Positions 45,769 to 55,825 of a stretch of 64,000 nucleotides of DNA are shown here, piece after piece; within the stretch, counting starts at the first letter, position 1, and each line of letters starts with the position of its first letter. The position numbers and the translations under genes are program-made. Source of the DNA: Corallium rubrum (lineage: Eukaryota; Cnidaria; Anthozoa; Scleralcyonacea; Coralliidae); NCBI GenBank assembly GCA_964035015.1, contig OZ035997.1, forward strand, positions 64,828,404 through 64,892,403. Direction: 5' to 3'. Below the pieces are notes generated by a model, which saw only the letters and a program-made list of their open reading frames with translations, was not told the origin of the DNA and ran no database searches.

Positions 45769-47241
45769 TCAACGTCCATGGTTTACATTAATATTGAACG
45801 TGAAAGAACAGTTTTCAAATGTTCCTGATGGCAGAAGAGCTCCAGGATTACAGCCGTTTTCAATCAGAAAATTCTCTTGTTGTGAACTGAGGTAGCTTTG
45901 GCCAGAAGAAGCTGAAACCAAGGCGTTTTGTGGTCTGGACAAAGTGGCTGCAGGAGGACTAATATTATCAAGCTGAGGCTGTGAGATTTCATCGCCTTCG
46001 ACATAAGAAGAAAGGACCTTCGACATATCTTTGAATTGGTTGAGTGTCGGCCGCTCACAATAGCTCTCAATGCTTGTGTCACTTCGATGGCCTGTAATCG
46101 CTTTGATTTTACGCGTCTCGATGTTATTTGACGACAGAACTGTTACGGTTGTAGCCCTCAGCGAGTGGTTTGTGAGATATGGAGAGATTCCTGCTCTGGT
46201 GGTGATGATTTTTAACATATTCTCGAGAGTGTTGTGACCAAGCTTTCGAGCGCTATACCACACTATGCAGGTCTCAGGACTAAACTTGCTGGACAATTCT
46301 TTTGGTCTCTGGAAAAGAGCATCATTTTCTGGATTTAGATGCGAAAGATATGCCTTTATCAAAGCTACTGGACAACGCGGTGAACCTGGCCTGGAAAAAA
46401 TTTTGCCATCTGAGTGATCTTCGGTAGCTTCAAGTCCTCCAGGATGGTTTTTGCTCGTGAGGACGGTTCCTGCCTCCTTCTTATTTAACTCGAAGTATTC
46501 TTCGCCATTGGCCGTCGTTACTAGACGAAGCATTGATTTCTTCATGAGAGCTTGGTTTTCTCTTCCTCTTTTGCCGAAATACAACGAAGTAAAAAACCAT
46601 GCAGTTTGGATCAAAGCGCGAGGGTCGTGTGTTGTTGCTTGTGCTAGTTCGCCTTTCTCGTACAACTTTTGAATTGTTTCACTTGTCAATGGCGTCTTGT
46701 GGATAATCCCTGCAATTTTCCCAGTACTGCAAAGATGCTTAAGGTAAGAATTCAGTGTTTTGTTAGATTCACTGAACATGTTGTTGTCGCAAATGCTGAA
46801 TTTCTTGTTGTATGGCGGCGACTTCAGGTGCCTATCCAGAGCAGCTCTTATCGACAACAACGTTGCTTTTTTATAATAATTCCCGTCATTTTTTCTTATG
46901 GAGACGTAGAATTTGGACAAGCACTTATTCATTTCTGCAACATTCATCTCTTCGAACTCAGTAGTAAATTCTGACTGTTGTTGAAACCACTCTGTTGTGA
47001 AAAAGATATTTTTGACAATTGTAAACAATGTGTAGACGATTGTAGCGTATTTGACTTTTCGCGTTGATAAAATGATGTTTTTAAACGAAATAAAGTTCAC
47101 CAGCATTCTGCAACGTAGTTACTTACCTTTAAACAATTTTAGACCAAATTTTGTTGCTTCTTTTGTGCTTTTTGGTATAGCATTTTCTTTGAAATTGTTT
47201 ATTTCCTCATCTGTTACCTCTACAAAACGGCTTGCCGCCAT
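45769..47241 (-). CDS. Crypton-type tyrosine recombinase, two exons, intact
   Basis: Exon 1 47127-47241 (MAASRFVEVTDEEINNF to KLFK), donor GTAAGT; intron of 135 bp; exon 2 45769-46991 after TTTTTCACAACAG, beginning EWFQQQSEF. Together 445 residues. The protein matches the Crypton/DUF3504 family (relatives: KCTD1, ZMYM and QRICH1 C-terminal domains). N-terminal SAM-like DNA-binding part with FYVSIRKNDGNYY; catalytic part with R180/R182 (GKRGRENQ), H314-x-x-R317 (NHSLRATT), H340 (GHRSD) and the nucleophile Y349 (IESYC). All expected residues are present with no stop or shift, so it could be active. The CCAATCAG box and the GCCGCCAT around the ATG may be its promoter. The C-terminal 95 residues are low-complexity and not recognised. 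Confidence 0.82.
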
Positions 47242-47310
47242 TTTTAAAAAACGCTGTAGGTGATTATCGCGAAATAATCCGAGGTAGCTCGACCAATCAG
47301 CATGCGCTAT
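47127..47310 (-). promoter_or_regulatory. Candidate promoter and start region of the Crypton gene
   Basis: CCAATCAG (read on the plus strand at 47293) lies about 55 bp upstream of the ATG, and the ATG itself is in a GCCGCCATTTTT word (plus strand), a YY1-like context. The same two words recur together near the right end of the element at 61908-62607. No TATA box seen. Inference from motif only. Confidence 0.3.
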
Positions 47311-47484
47311 TTTCAATAATCACCTATGTATTTATACTAACAGGGCATATTTCCTGATGTACAAACAACAATGCAAGTCCATTTAAACGGGCACCAGCCA
47401 TTGTCCTTCTGGTGTATTAATCCTTAAGTCTTCGCATAGCAGAATTGAGACTAATTACCATAATAAAGCCTTCTTAGTTCTTAC

Positions 47485-47733
47485 CTCAAAGCAAACAAAA
47501 CATTCTCCTTTCTTCTTTGGATTCTTCCTGTGGCTTTGCTTTGCATAATCAGGAATAAAAATTTCAGCATTGATATCCCTGAAAACACTCGTTCCAATGC
47601 GGTTGATAAGATCAGCTCTAGCGCATAAAGTACTTGACGAAAATCTTGCAGACATTTCATCGTAAATGATGTCTCAAACTGCTTCATCCTTGCGTATTAA
47701 AGCACTGCGAACTCGTTCTTGCATGGTAGCCAT
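47485..47733 (-). pseudogene. Transposon-type first exon, copy 2, with TGA
   Basis: MATMQERVRSALIRKDEAV, a TGA at 47674-47676 (one change from CGA), then DIIYDEMSARFSSSTLCARA, INRIGTSVFRDINAEIFIP and CFVCFE at a GTAAGA donor. Exon length is 83 codons, phase 0. Position near the right end of the hAT element and similarity to 41697-41938 suggest the N terminus of a transposon protein. No domain assigned. Confidence 0.4.
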
Positions 47734-48157
47734 GTTCAAGCAATCGAGCGGGAAGAAATTTGCATGATTTGCGTATGAAACCGCCAACCATGATGGACCA
47801 TAAACTAGTCAAAACAGGCTCAAATTAGTCAAAATGGCGTCGGAGTCTCTGCACCAATCATAACTCGCAATGGTAGAGAAATTAACTAATCAGAAACACT
47901 GTATTAACATTACCCCCACGAGAAACTCGTCAAAATGGCTGAACTTAGTCAACTTAGTCAAAATTCCTCGGGATCTAAGGACTTCCTGTGTCAAGCCTGC
48001 GCTCAGGTTGCCTGCTTTCCCGGCCCCGGGTCCTTTGGCAGTATTTTCGAGCTCTGGATATTGCGAAACAGCGAAGAATGGATATTACTTCCTTTGAATT
48101 TTTTCACTTCGTCGCGCGACTTAGTTGACGTAGTCTAAATCCGCCCCTGGTAGCCGC

Positions 48158-49310
48158 ATATTGAGAATCCCTTATAAATGCTGCAAAATATCTATATACA
48201 AAGTGGGCAATCTGAAAACAACATATAACCGCACCAACCCAACAATATATTGATTTCAATGTGGGCATCTGAAAACATTTGAAACGTCCTATCCCACTTA
48301 GGTATACATAGTCTCTAACACAAGAACAGTGGCAAAATAGATCATCGCATAAACACTGAATGTATTGCGCGACAGTTTAAGACAAACAACTAGTTAATGC
48401 AGCCACGAATTCATGAATAAGTCTTGTGCAGAAAAAATGCAATGTATTGAAATCTCAATGTGGGCAACTGAAAACAGTTATGTTGCTCTAGCACAAAACA
48501 AACAAGACAAGCACAGACATCGCCACAATTATGTAGGCATGGGGAATACACAATATTCACATACCGTTATAAATTAGCATTTTCATGTAACAGATTATCA
48601 AGATCATTCGCTAATGCGCAAAACAGGGGTAACACATTGCCTCTATATGTCAACGCTAAAATCACAATTGTCGCGACTGCTTGAAAGCAGGAACTTCCTC
48701 CTTCAAGTTTGATAAGCCGAATGACGCACGACTTCATGGCGTCACGCAATTTAACCTGCACGAAATCAAATAAGTATAATAATTCTATATATACGGAGAT
48801 GAATAAAAACCATAATATATCGACTGGGAAAGTACGTCAAAACATGGCAAGCAAGAAATCATGTATAAACAAAATAACAAAATATCACATGATAACAAAT
48901 TAGTCAGACCTGGCCGTAAGTATTTGGGCAGGCGCGCGGCATATCGCGCGCCATATTAACGTCAGGCGCGCGATTAAAAAAACGGTATACATTACGCTTA
49001 TTGGCTATACAGACTAGAATAACATTCACAAACTGAGTAAAAATTTATGTAGAACAAAACAATTTTAACATAAACATTGTCCAGAGTTCAGACGAAATTA
49101 GTATAGGTACTATATAAAATGTTTGTACCAGTGAGTACGTGTATTTACAATATTTACAAAGTCATCGTACTTTAAACGTCAATGAAAACGTCCACATCGC
49201 TGTCCTCTGACTCGCTTTCCGACGAGCTTGACGAATCTTTTCCGTATTTTTTAAATGTAGTTTGCTCAATTGATTGACCTTTCGGCGACGAACCTTTCGA
49301 ACAGCTTGCC
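48158..49310. other. ACE intron 1 spacer with short repeats
   Basis: Repeated GTGGGCAATCTGAAAACA / GTGGGCAACTGAAAACA words at 48207, 48262 and 48460. A GGCGCGCGGCATATCGCGCGCC palindrome lies near 48932. A 64-codon minus-strand frame at 48567-48761 has no domain. I cannot define a gene. Confidence 0.4.
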
Positions 49311-49311
49311 A
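49171..49311 (-). CDS. Short acidic/serine ORF, uncertain
   Basis: A 46-residue frame starting MASCSKGSSPKGQSIEQ and ending SESESEDSDVDVFIDV. The composition (Ser runs and acidic residues) resembles the disordered N terminus of a larger nuclear or transposon protein. No splice donor is obvious before the stop. Could be chance. Confidence 0.2.
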
Positions 49312-49379
49312 TCGGAATATTGAAATCCCACTTACTCAAATTTCATTTATCAGATAAAATGAGTCTCATTAGAATGTTT

Positions 49380-50091
49380 ATGTATGTCGTGTATCATCAT
49401 TGGCAGTAAGAAATATTGGTCGTGTTCGAAAGTACCTCTCCAGGTCTCAAGTTGAGAGATTGATACACGCTTTCATATCATCAAAGTTGGATTACTGTAA
49501 CAGTCTCCTATATGGCCTTCCTGCTAGTGATATAAATAAACTACAGCGAATCCAAAATATTGCAGCCAGGCTAGTAACTGGTGCCAAACGCAGGGATAGT
49601 ATATCAGCAATTTTCGAGCAACTGCACTGGCTGCCAATAAAAGAACGGATAGTTTTTAAGATTTTATTGATAACGTTTAAAGCTATGCACAACATGGCTC
49701 CTGGTTATATATCTGACCTACTTACGAAGTACATTCCACGGAGAAACCTAAGATCTGCTAGCAAATCACTCCTACAAGTGCCTGTAAAAGTGAAGACACA
49801 AACCTATGGACAAAGATCGTTTTCGTGCGCTGCTCCACATCTATGGAATTCCCTTCCTGAAGAAATTAAAGACTTAAATAGTTTAGATTCGTTTAAATCA
49901 GCTCTTAAAACATTTTTATTCGTTAAACATTTTAAGGACACATAGATATACATTACATTAATTAATTATATATATATGAACTATTTGTTTAAACCATAAA
50001 CTATAGTTTTTAGCATGTAGAACCACTGTAAAAAGCATTGAGACTTATGTTAAATGCGTTTTTAAGAACTTATTATTATTATTATTATTTA
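49380..50091 (+). mobile_element. 5'-truncated non-LTR retroelement
   Basis: The 3' part of a LINE-like ORF2 followed by a short 3' region ending in a TTA-repeat tail at 50070-50091. 5' truncation is normal for such copies. No target duplication was identified. Confidence 0.7.
49400..49945 (+). pseudogene. Non-LTR ORF2, C-terminal part only
   Basis: About 181 residues open to a TAG: FISSKLDYCNSLLYGLP, NKLQRIQNIAARLVTGAKR, LHWLPIKERIVFKILL, TYGQRSFSCAAPHLWNSLP and SLDSFKSALKTFLF. These are the conserved thumb/C-terminal blocks of CR1/L2/Daphne-type non-LTR elements. The endonuclease and RT active site are missing. There is no ATG, since the copy is truncated; the frame simply opens upstream. 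Confidence 0.8.
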
Positions 50092-50486
50092 TTGCTGCCG
50101 AGCGTTAGCGAGGCAGCACACTAATCTTGGTGTGTCTTGACTTGGGTTCGCTGTGTCTCATGCCCAGACCTCTTTACCGAGCTATAGTCAAACGAAATCT
50201 CGATTTTGCGAGGGATGTTTATATATTTGTGTGTTGAATTTTTTATGACGTTTTGTGACGTAGAGTTTATTATGACTTATATACATACGCCAGGTGGATC
50301 TTCGTTTGTCGGAATGTATCGGAATCAATTTACATTGAATTCGTCAATACCACGACGGCGATGAAGTAAAAGTTAGGTAAATGTGTAGTTACTGCAACAA
50401 CTGGAAAAGCTGCGTATAGTATAAGAGGTATAACTGTACACTCGTTGAAATTGCCCATTGGTTCACGGGGTAGAAAAGATCTAACA

Positions 50487-53400
50487 CACTGTTAATTTTA
50501 AGGAGTTGATACTACTCCAAAAAAGGAGTAAAAAAAAGGTACCAGTTGACTCTGTTTTGGGAGTATATTTTACTCCATCATTTTAACTCCATTTTTAGAG
50601 TACTTTCTACCTCACTAATGGAGTAATATTTACCTTTGCAGGAGTAAAAAATACTCTAGTTTAAAACTTCACGCTCATTTTGGAGTAAAAAATAACCCAA
50701 TAGTGGAGTAAATTTTATTCCTATGGGGGTTAAAAATACTCTGATTTAATTTTATTCTCATTTTGGAGTAAAAAATATACCAAAACTGGAGTAAATTTTA
50801 TTCCTTATGGGGGTGAAAACTACTCTAATTTAGAATTTTACTCTTATTTTGGAGTCAAAAATATACCAAAGGTGGAGTAAATTTTATTCCTTATGGGGGT
50901 GAAAATTACTCTAATTTAGAATTTTACTCTCATTTTGGAGTCAAAAATATACCAAGGGTGGAGTAAATTTTATTCCTTATGGGGGTGAAAAGTACTCTAA
51001 TTTAAAATTTTATTCTCATTTGGGAGTCAAAAATATACCAAAGGGGGAGTAAATTTTATTCCTTATGAGTGTGAAAATTACTCTCATTTTGCTCTCATTT
51101 TGGAGGCAAAAATAGTAAAACTGCAACAAATAAAGGATGAAAATTTTAATAAACATAACACTTTGGTCATAGGTACAAGGTCAAGGATTATAATATCTAT
51201 AATTATTTATGCTGGTTAACGGTATACAAAAACTTACATCCATTACGGTATTACTAATACTGCATGTCAATTACATACTAGATAATCACCCAGGAATACA
51301 TTCTTAAGGTTGCTAGCATATTCAATATTAAATATATAATAACAAGCAATTAACAATACAGTCAATACTGTTTGTGACACAGGCATTCCAGAGTTCAGCT
51401 TCAGCACCACCTTTCCTTCCGCAGCCAGATATAATGGCACAATGTCACCAACATGCCCCCCTCCAATTAGTTTTGGGGCAACCGTATCTTCGATGATGGC
51501 ATCGATTGAATCATCATCCTAAGGGAAAAAAAAATTCTAAATTTCACAATGCTACAATGTATCTACCCTTCGTCATAGACGCTGGCAGGTGGGCGAAATG
51601 TGGGAGGGGGGCTAATTTCAAAAGATGGGCCTGTAGTTATCAACATTAACTACAAACACGTAGTCTATAATGTATCCCACAGTGCTTTTTTAAGAATTCA
51701 TCAGTGGATGGGGGGCATCAAGGGAAATTCTCCCCTGGAAATTTTCGTATCTTCGAGCCTTGTGTTCTTGACTTTCTGCATTTTCAGATGGCATACTGTA
51801 TTGAATATCATGCAACCAAACACTTACCAAACAAATTTTCAGTAGCTCGCCAATTCCTTTACTGCTCATTAACTTTGGCAAAAGGATGATTGGTGTGGCA
51901 TCTTCAATCAGAACAATACTTTTGATTGGTTGGAACAGTGCTGTTTAACAATATTCTTTTGCAACTAGGTGTATCAACCAATATGGCTATGTACTGTAAT
52001 GTTACTGTGAATGCAGCTAGAAAATCAACCAGTTGAAGAATAAGCCCTTTACTATTATTTCACAAGGCCCTTCCTTTGATGAGCAACATTGTTTGGGATT
52101 AGACAGAGAAAAGTAACAAAGTAGGGTGCAGTTGGGGCATTCCAGCTTGTCCTGTGTCATGTAGACTGGGTCTTATAATTCTGGACTCAACACATTAAGG
52201 TGCAATGCGCCCTGATGCACCATACAGTACTTTGTTATTTTACTCTAACGCCAGATGATTTTACTCATCAAGGGGAGACTCTTGCACCTTAATGGGTTGG
52301 ACAAAACTATCTGCCAAGGTCTCTTGTTAACCCATTGTGCACCCTACTTTGTTATTTCACTCTGTCTAACGCAAGACAATTTTGCTCATCAAGGCTAGAC
52401 TCTTGCACATTAATGGGTTAAAGCACTAGTATATAATAAAGATGTTGAGTGCATTAAAGATGATGTATATAAATTACCACAGTTACATGTCATGTACAAA
52501 GGGTCACACTACAGTTTATAGTTTAAAAGTAAAAACTGCTGCACCCATGCACCCATATATAATTACAGTATATGCTTTGTTGGGTACTAGGGTACATGTA
52601 TTTTAATATAAACCCGGTAAATAAAGTTATATTTAAGATTATTAGACTTTACCAATATGAGGCATAAATGTTCGTGAAATTATGTCCACTCGTTTCTAAG
52701 TTTTTTGCTTCTCTGCATTAATGCATTATAGAATATCTCCATATTCGTCCTTTGGCAGCTTTATGTATTAACACGCAAAGTAAAGTCTTGTTCACACGAC
52801 TTGTATAGCCTCCAGATACAAGCAAATCAGTATGCTCATTCAGTAAACAATTTGGTTGAATAGCCGCCATTTTGAATTCTACATGTAAAAGCTATTACGG
52901 GGGGAGTTAAATTTACTCTTTTTGGGAGTCAAAATGACTCCTGGAGTAAAACATGGCGAGAAATAATGGTCACGCATGCGCGTAATGCATGCCCACTTAC
53001 AAAAATTTTGACTAGAAAATTTCTGCAAGATGAGTGAAACAATCGTCGTAGCAGTGTCAATTTTTAAATTATTTCAAATGTTTCAATCTGAATCGTGCAG
53101 TGCGACACATCTGCGATATAAATATCATGAGCGATATGCCACAGATATTAAATCCGTTGCGGTTTTTGATATACTATTTTGAGCACAAGTCTAACATAAG
53201 CCAATATGGCGAATACACAAATTGTACCAACCTTGCTGCTCACGTTATCGAAAATCAAACAGAGGTATACTATTTCCGTACAAGTTTCGATCTGATTCGG
53301 CTACTATAAGGATCTGTCTTTTCGATGATATTCTTCATTTCTAGCCTGGATTTGTCGTTGTTGCGGTTTTCAATCTCAAAGCTTCAGTATTTTCTGATCA

Positions 53401-54052
53401 TCGAGTGAAGATTTCATCCAACATTGCATAAATTAGTTGTTCTCTTTTCTTCTGAACCACGGAACTGTGACGACCGCACGACATAGCCGGTACTAGTTTA
53501 ATAGGGCTTTAGCTCCGCCCCTATGTCCACCATTTCTCGCCATGATTAGGGAGTAAAAATTACTCCGTTATATTTACTCTTTTGGTGGAGTTATTTTTGC
53601 TCCTTTGGGGGAGTCAAAATTACTCCTGGAATAAAAATTAGGGAGTAAAAATTACTCCGTTATATTTACTCTTTTGGTGGAGTTAAATTTACTCCTTTGT
53701 GGGGAGTCAAAATGACTCCTGGAGTAAAAATTAGGGAGTAAAAATTACTCCGTTATATTCACTCCTTTGGTGGAGTTAAATTTACTCCTTTGGGGGAGTC
53801 AAAATGACTCCTGGAGTAAAAATTAGGGAGTAAAAATTACTCCGTTATAGTTACTCTTTTGGTGGAGTTATTTTTACTCCTTCGGTGGAGTTAAATTGAC
53901 TCTCAGTGGAGTAAATTTTGGAATGTATACCAAAGTGGAGTAGTTTTAACTCCATCTTGGGAGTAGATTTTACTCCAATTTTTGTACTCTCCCGAGAGGA
54001 GTTATTTTAACTCCTATGGTGGAATTAAAATGGCTCCTTGAAATTAACAGTG
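50487..54052. mobile_element. CACTA-like element with subterminal repeat arrays
   Basis: Ends CACTGTTAATTTTAAGGAG and (reverse) CACTGTTAATTTCAAGGAG, flanked by a 2 bp CA duplication. Removing it and one CA restores DLTGKSL in the helicase frame. Dense GGAGTAAA/TTTACTCC words in both orientations occupy 50500-51110 and 52890-54050, like the subterminal transposase-binding repeats of EnSpm/CACTA. About 3.57 kb. A minus-strand exon-like block at 51374-51520 (DSIDAIIEDTVAPKLIGG, HVGDIVPLYLA) is the only coding hint. No transposase was recognised. Confidence 0.7.
51370..51521 (-). CDS. Exon-like fragment inside the CACTA-like element
   Basis: After a TTTTTTCCCTTAG acceptor the minus strand reads DDDSIDAIIEDTVAPKLI, GGGHVGDIVPLYLAAEGK and LKLNSGMPVSQT. 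It has a protein-like composition but no family I can name. It may be a captured host exon or part of the element's own gene. No linked exon was found. Confidence 0.3.
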
Positions 54053-54660
54053 CAGGTAAAAGTCTGTGTAGACTGCAAGAAAGCTTAAATGGAGTTTATT
54101 ACGTTCTTATTGATGAATATTCTATGCTTGGTCAAGTTGCTTTTGGCTGGATATAGATAGGCGTTGCAAACAAGCAACAGGATTTCATAACAAAGTTCTT
54201 GGAGGAAAGTCTCTGATTTTAATTGGTGACCCAGGTCAGTTACCACCCGTAGCAGATAAGCCTCTTTATCACGCTAAACCATCCAGTGCTAATGGTGAAC
54301 AAGGCTATCAAACTTACAGAATGTTTGATAAGGTTGTTAAGCTCACTGTAAATCAGAGAGTATAAGGTATAAGGTATGAGTTCTGAACAGGTTAACTTCA
54401 GAGATTTGTTGTTGCGACTTTGTAAAGCTGAGTCAACAGTTAATGACTAGGTGCAATGTCTACTGGCTACAAGTAACTACAAAGTATCCTCAAAAGAAAG
54501 GAATTATCAAACTGTTCTTCTTCAAGGGAAACTAAGAAAAGTCCTTGATTCACTAAAGACAATGGATCTGTTAAATATCAATCGCCATGGATTGAACTAT
54601 ATACAAAATACCATCTCTTTGACTGCTGTACAGTATATCTACAAGAAGTAATTGCATACA

Positions 54661-55620
54661 GTAATGAATATAAACTACACATTTGGTTTCAATGATGGAT
54701 TTCCACACAAAAATGTATATGGATACACAGCATCTGCACAGTACTGTATTAGTTTATTACAGAAAGATACATTGAAACCTGAGAAGAAATGGATTATGAT
54801 CTACTTCCAACAGAAGTATTAGTGTATCCTGGATAACCATGTTTGCAAAATAGTAAATACAGTATTTATGTTCTCTTAGAAAATAAACTATGTTTTAATG
54901 ATGAATTACTACACAATAATTATGTGCAGACATCTTGAAAGTAATACTGAGATTGTTACCAAGGACTAACAAAAGTCAGAAATTATAAACAATGGGCAAC
55001 TCCAAAATGCTAGCCCACATCTTGGAACATAATTATTTTACTTATACAAATTCTGCAAAATAGTCTGATGTACTCGATGGTATATTGCTGTATAATTTTT
55101 CAGCTGTAGATTTGTCATAACACGAGACACTTTCAATTGCATTTACAGCTTGGCCAGAGCAAGAGGCATGGTTATTTATTATTTCTATACTATAATAGTG
55201 TATAAGCCTTGTATATCCTGTCAAAACCCTTTCCAATTATATCAAGAAATAAGTTGTAGTATAAATATGTAATTTTAAATCTTATAATTAGAAAATTAAA
55301 AATACAGTAGATCTGTAAATACTTGCTGTGTCTGTTGCAATTAATAATATCAGCTAGCCCAGGGGGTTTTGGGGCAATTTCGTAAAACATGAGAAACTAT
55401 AAATCAGGAAATTCCTGCCATTTGAGGCAGCACGTCAGTAATTCTAGTTTAACTTATCTTACATTATCTTCAACACCTGTGGCTAGATAACAACTTGTTT
55501 TTCTTTTATAACTAGTCTAATGAGGATTTGTTCCGGCAAAAATTCATTTAGAATAAAAAAAACAGACGCGCGATTTCGTACTCTTAAAACAAACGAGGCG
55601 CGCGTTAAAAGGCGCGTCTC
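54661..55620. other. ACE intron 1 spacer, repeat fragment
   Basis: 55120-55290 matches 6820-6960 in reverse. No gene seen. Confidence 0.4.
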
Positions 55621-55627
55621 GAGGAGT

Positions 55628-55689
<62 letters not shown>

Positions 55690-55690
55690 C
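55628..55690. repeat. TA microsatellite
   Basis: About 60 bp of TA. The flank CGCAACTTTGTGTCTTATTTC recurs inverted next to the TA tract at 58102-58149, so both tracts belong to one dispersed repeat. Confidence 0.9.
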
Positions 55691-55825
55691 TCGCAACTTT
55701 GTGTCTTATTTCTACGAATTAACCGCGGGATATATTCATAATCGATAACAAAGCTTTGAGCTATTCACTAAAAACAGAGGGAAAGCGACCACTTTCACGA
55801 ACGGCTTATATACGCGTCACTGTTT

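Larger units (their letters stand above)
45406..47340. mobile_element. Crypton-like element with one palindromic tip and TIRs
   Basis: 45406-45510 is a palindrome (AACAATTATTCGCC outside, GGTGAATAATTGTT inside, centre GAGACGAAGTCGA). It is followed by the inverted end TTAGTATAAATACACAGGTG (45511-45542), whose mate is at 47310-47340. CCAATCAG is at 47293. The element encodes the tyrosine recombinase at 45769-47241. Known Cryptons are described as lacking terminal inverted repeats, so this structure is unusual. Confidence 0.7.
43799..48149. mobile_element. hAT-type element with 8 bp target duplication
   Basis: Inverted ends CAGGGGCGGATCTAG and (reverse) CAGGGGCGGATTTAG. Both sides are flanked by the 8 bp duplication GTAGCCGC (43791-43798 and 48150-48157), diagnostic for hAT. 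About 4.35 kb, of which 45406-47340 is a nested Crypton-like element. A possible first exon of its own gene is at 47485-47733; no hAT transposase core was recognised. A related end fragment lies at about 43598-43612. Confidence 0.75.
50340..54660 (+). pseudogene. PIF1-type Helitron helicase, decayed and split
   Basis: The left part (50380-50486) reads CVVTATTGKAAYSIRGITVH and GSRGRKDLT, containing the Walker A neighbourhood. The right part (from 54053) reads GKSLCRLQESLNGV, VLIDEYSMLGQ (Walker B), GGKSLILIGDPGQLPPVADK and FDKVVKLTVNQRV, then decays with stops through about 54650. This is the PIF1-like helicase block found in Helitrons. A CACTA-like element interrupts it between DLT and GKSL. 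Not functional. A Rep domain was not found upstream. Confidence 0.7.

Noticed and set aside
49400..49945. Complete host gene of 181 residues
   Set aside because: It contains only the C-terminal blocks of non-LTR ORF2, has no ATG at its start and ends in a TTA tail.
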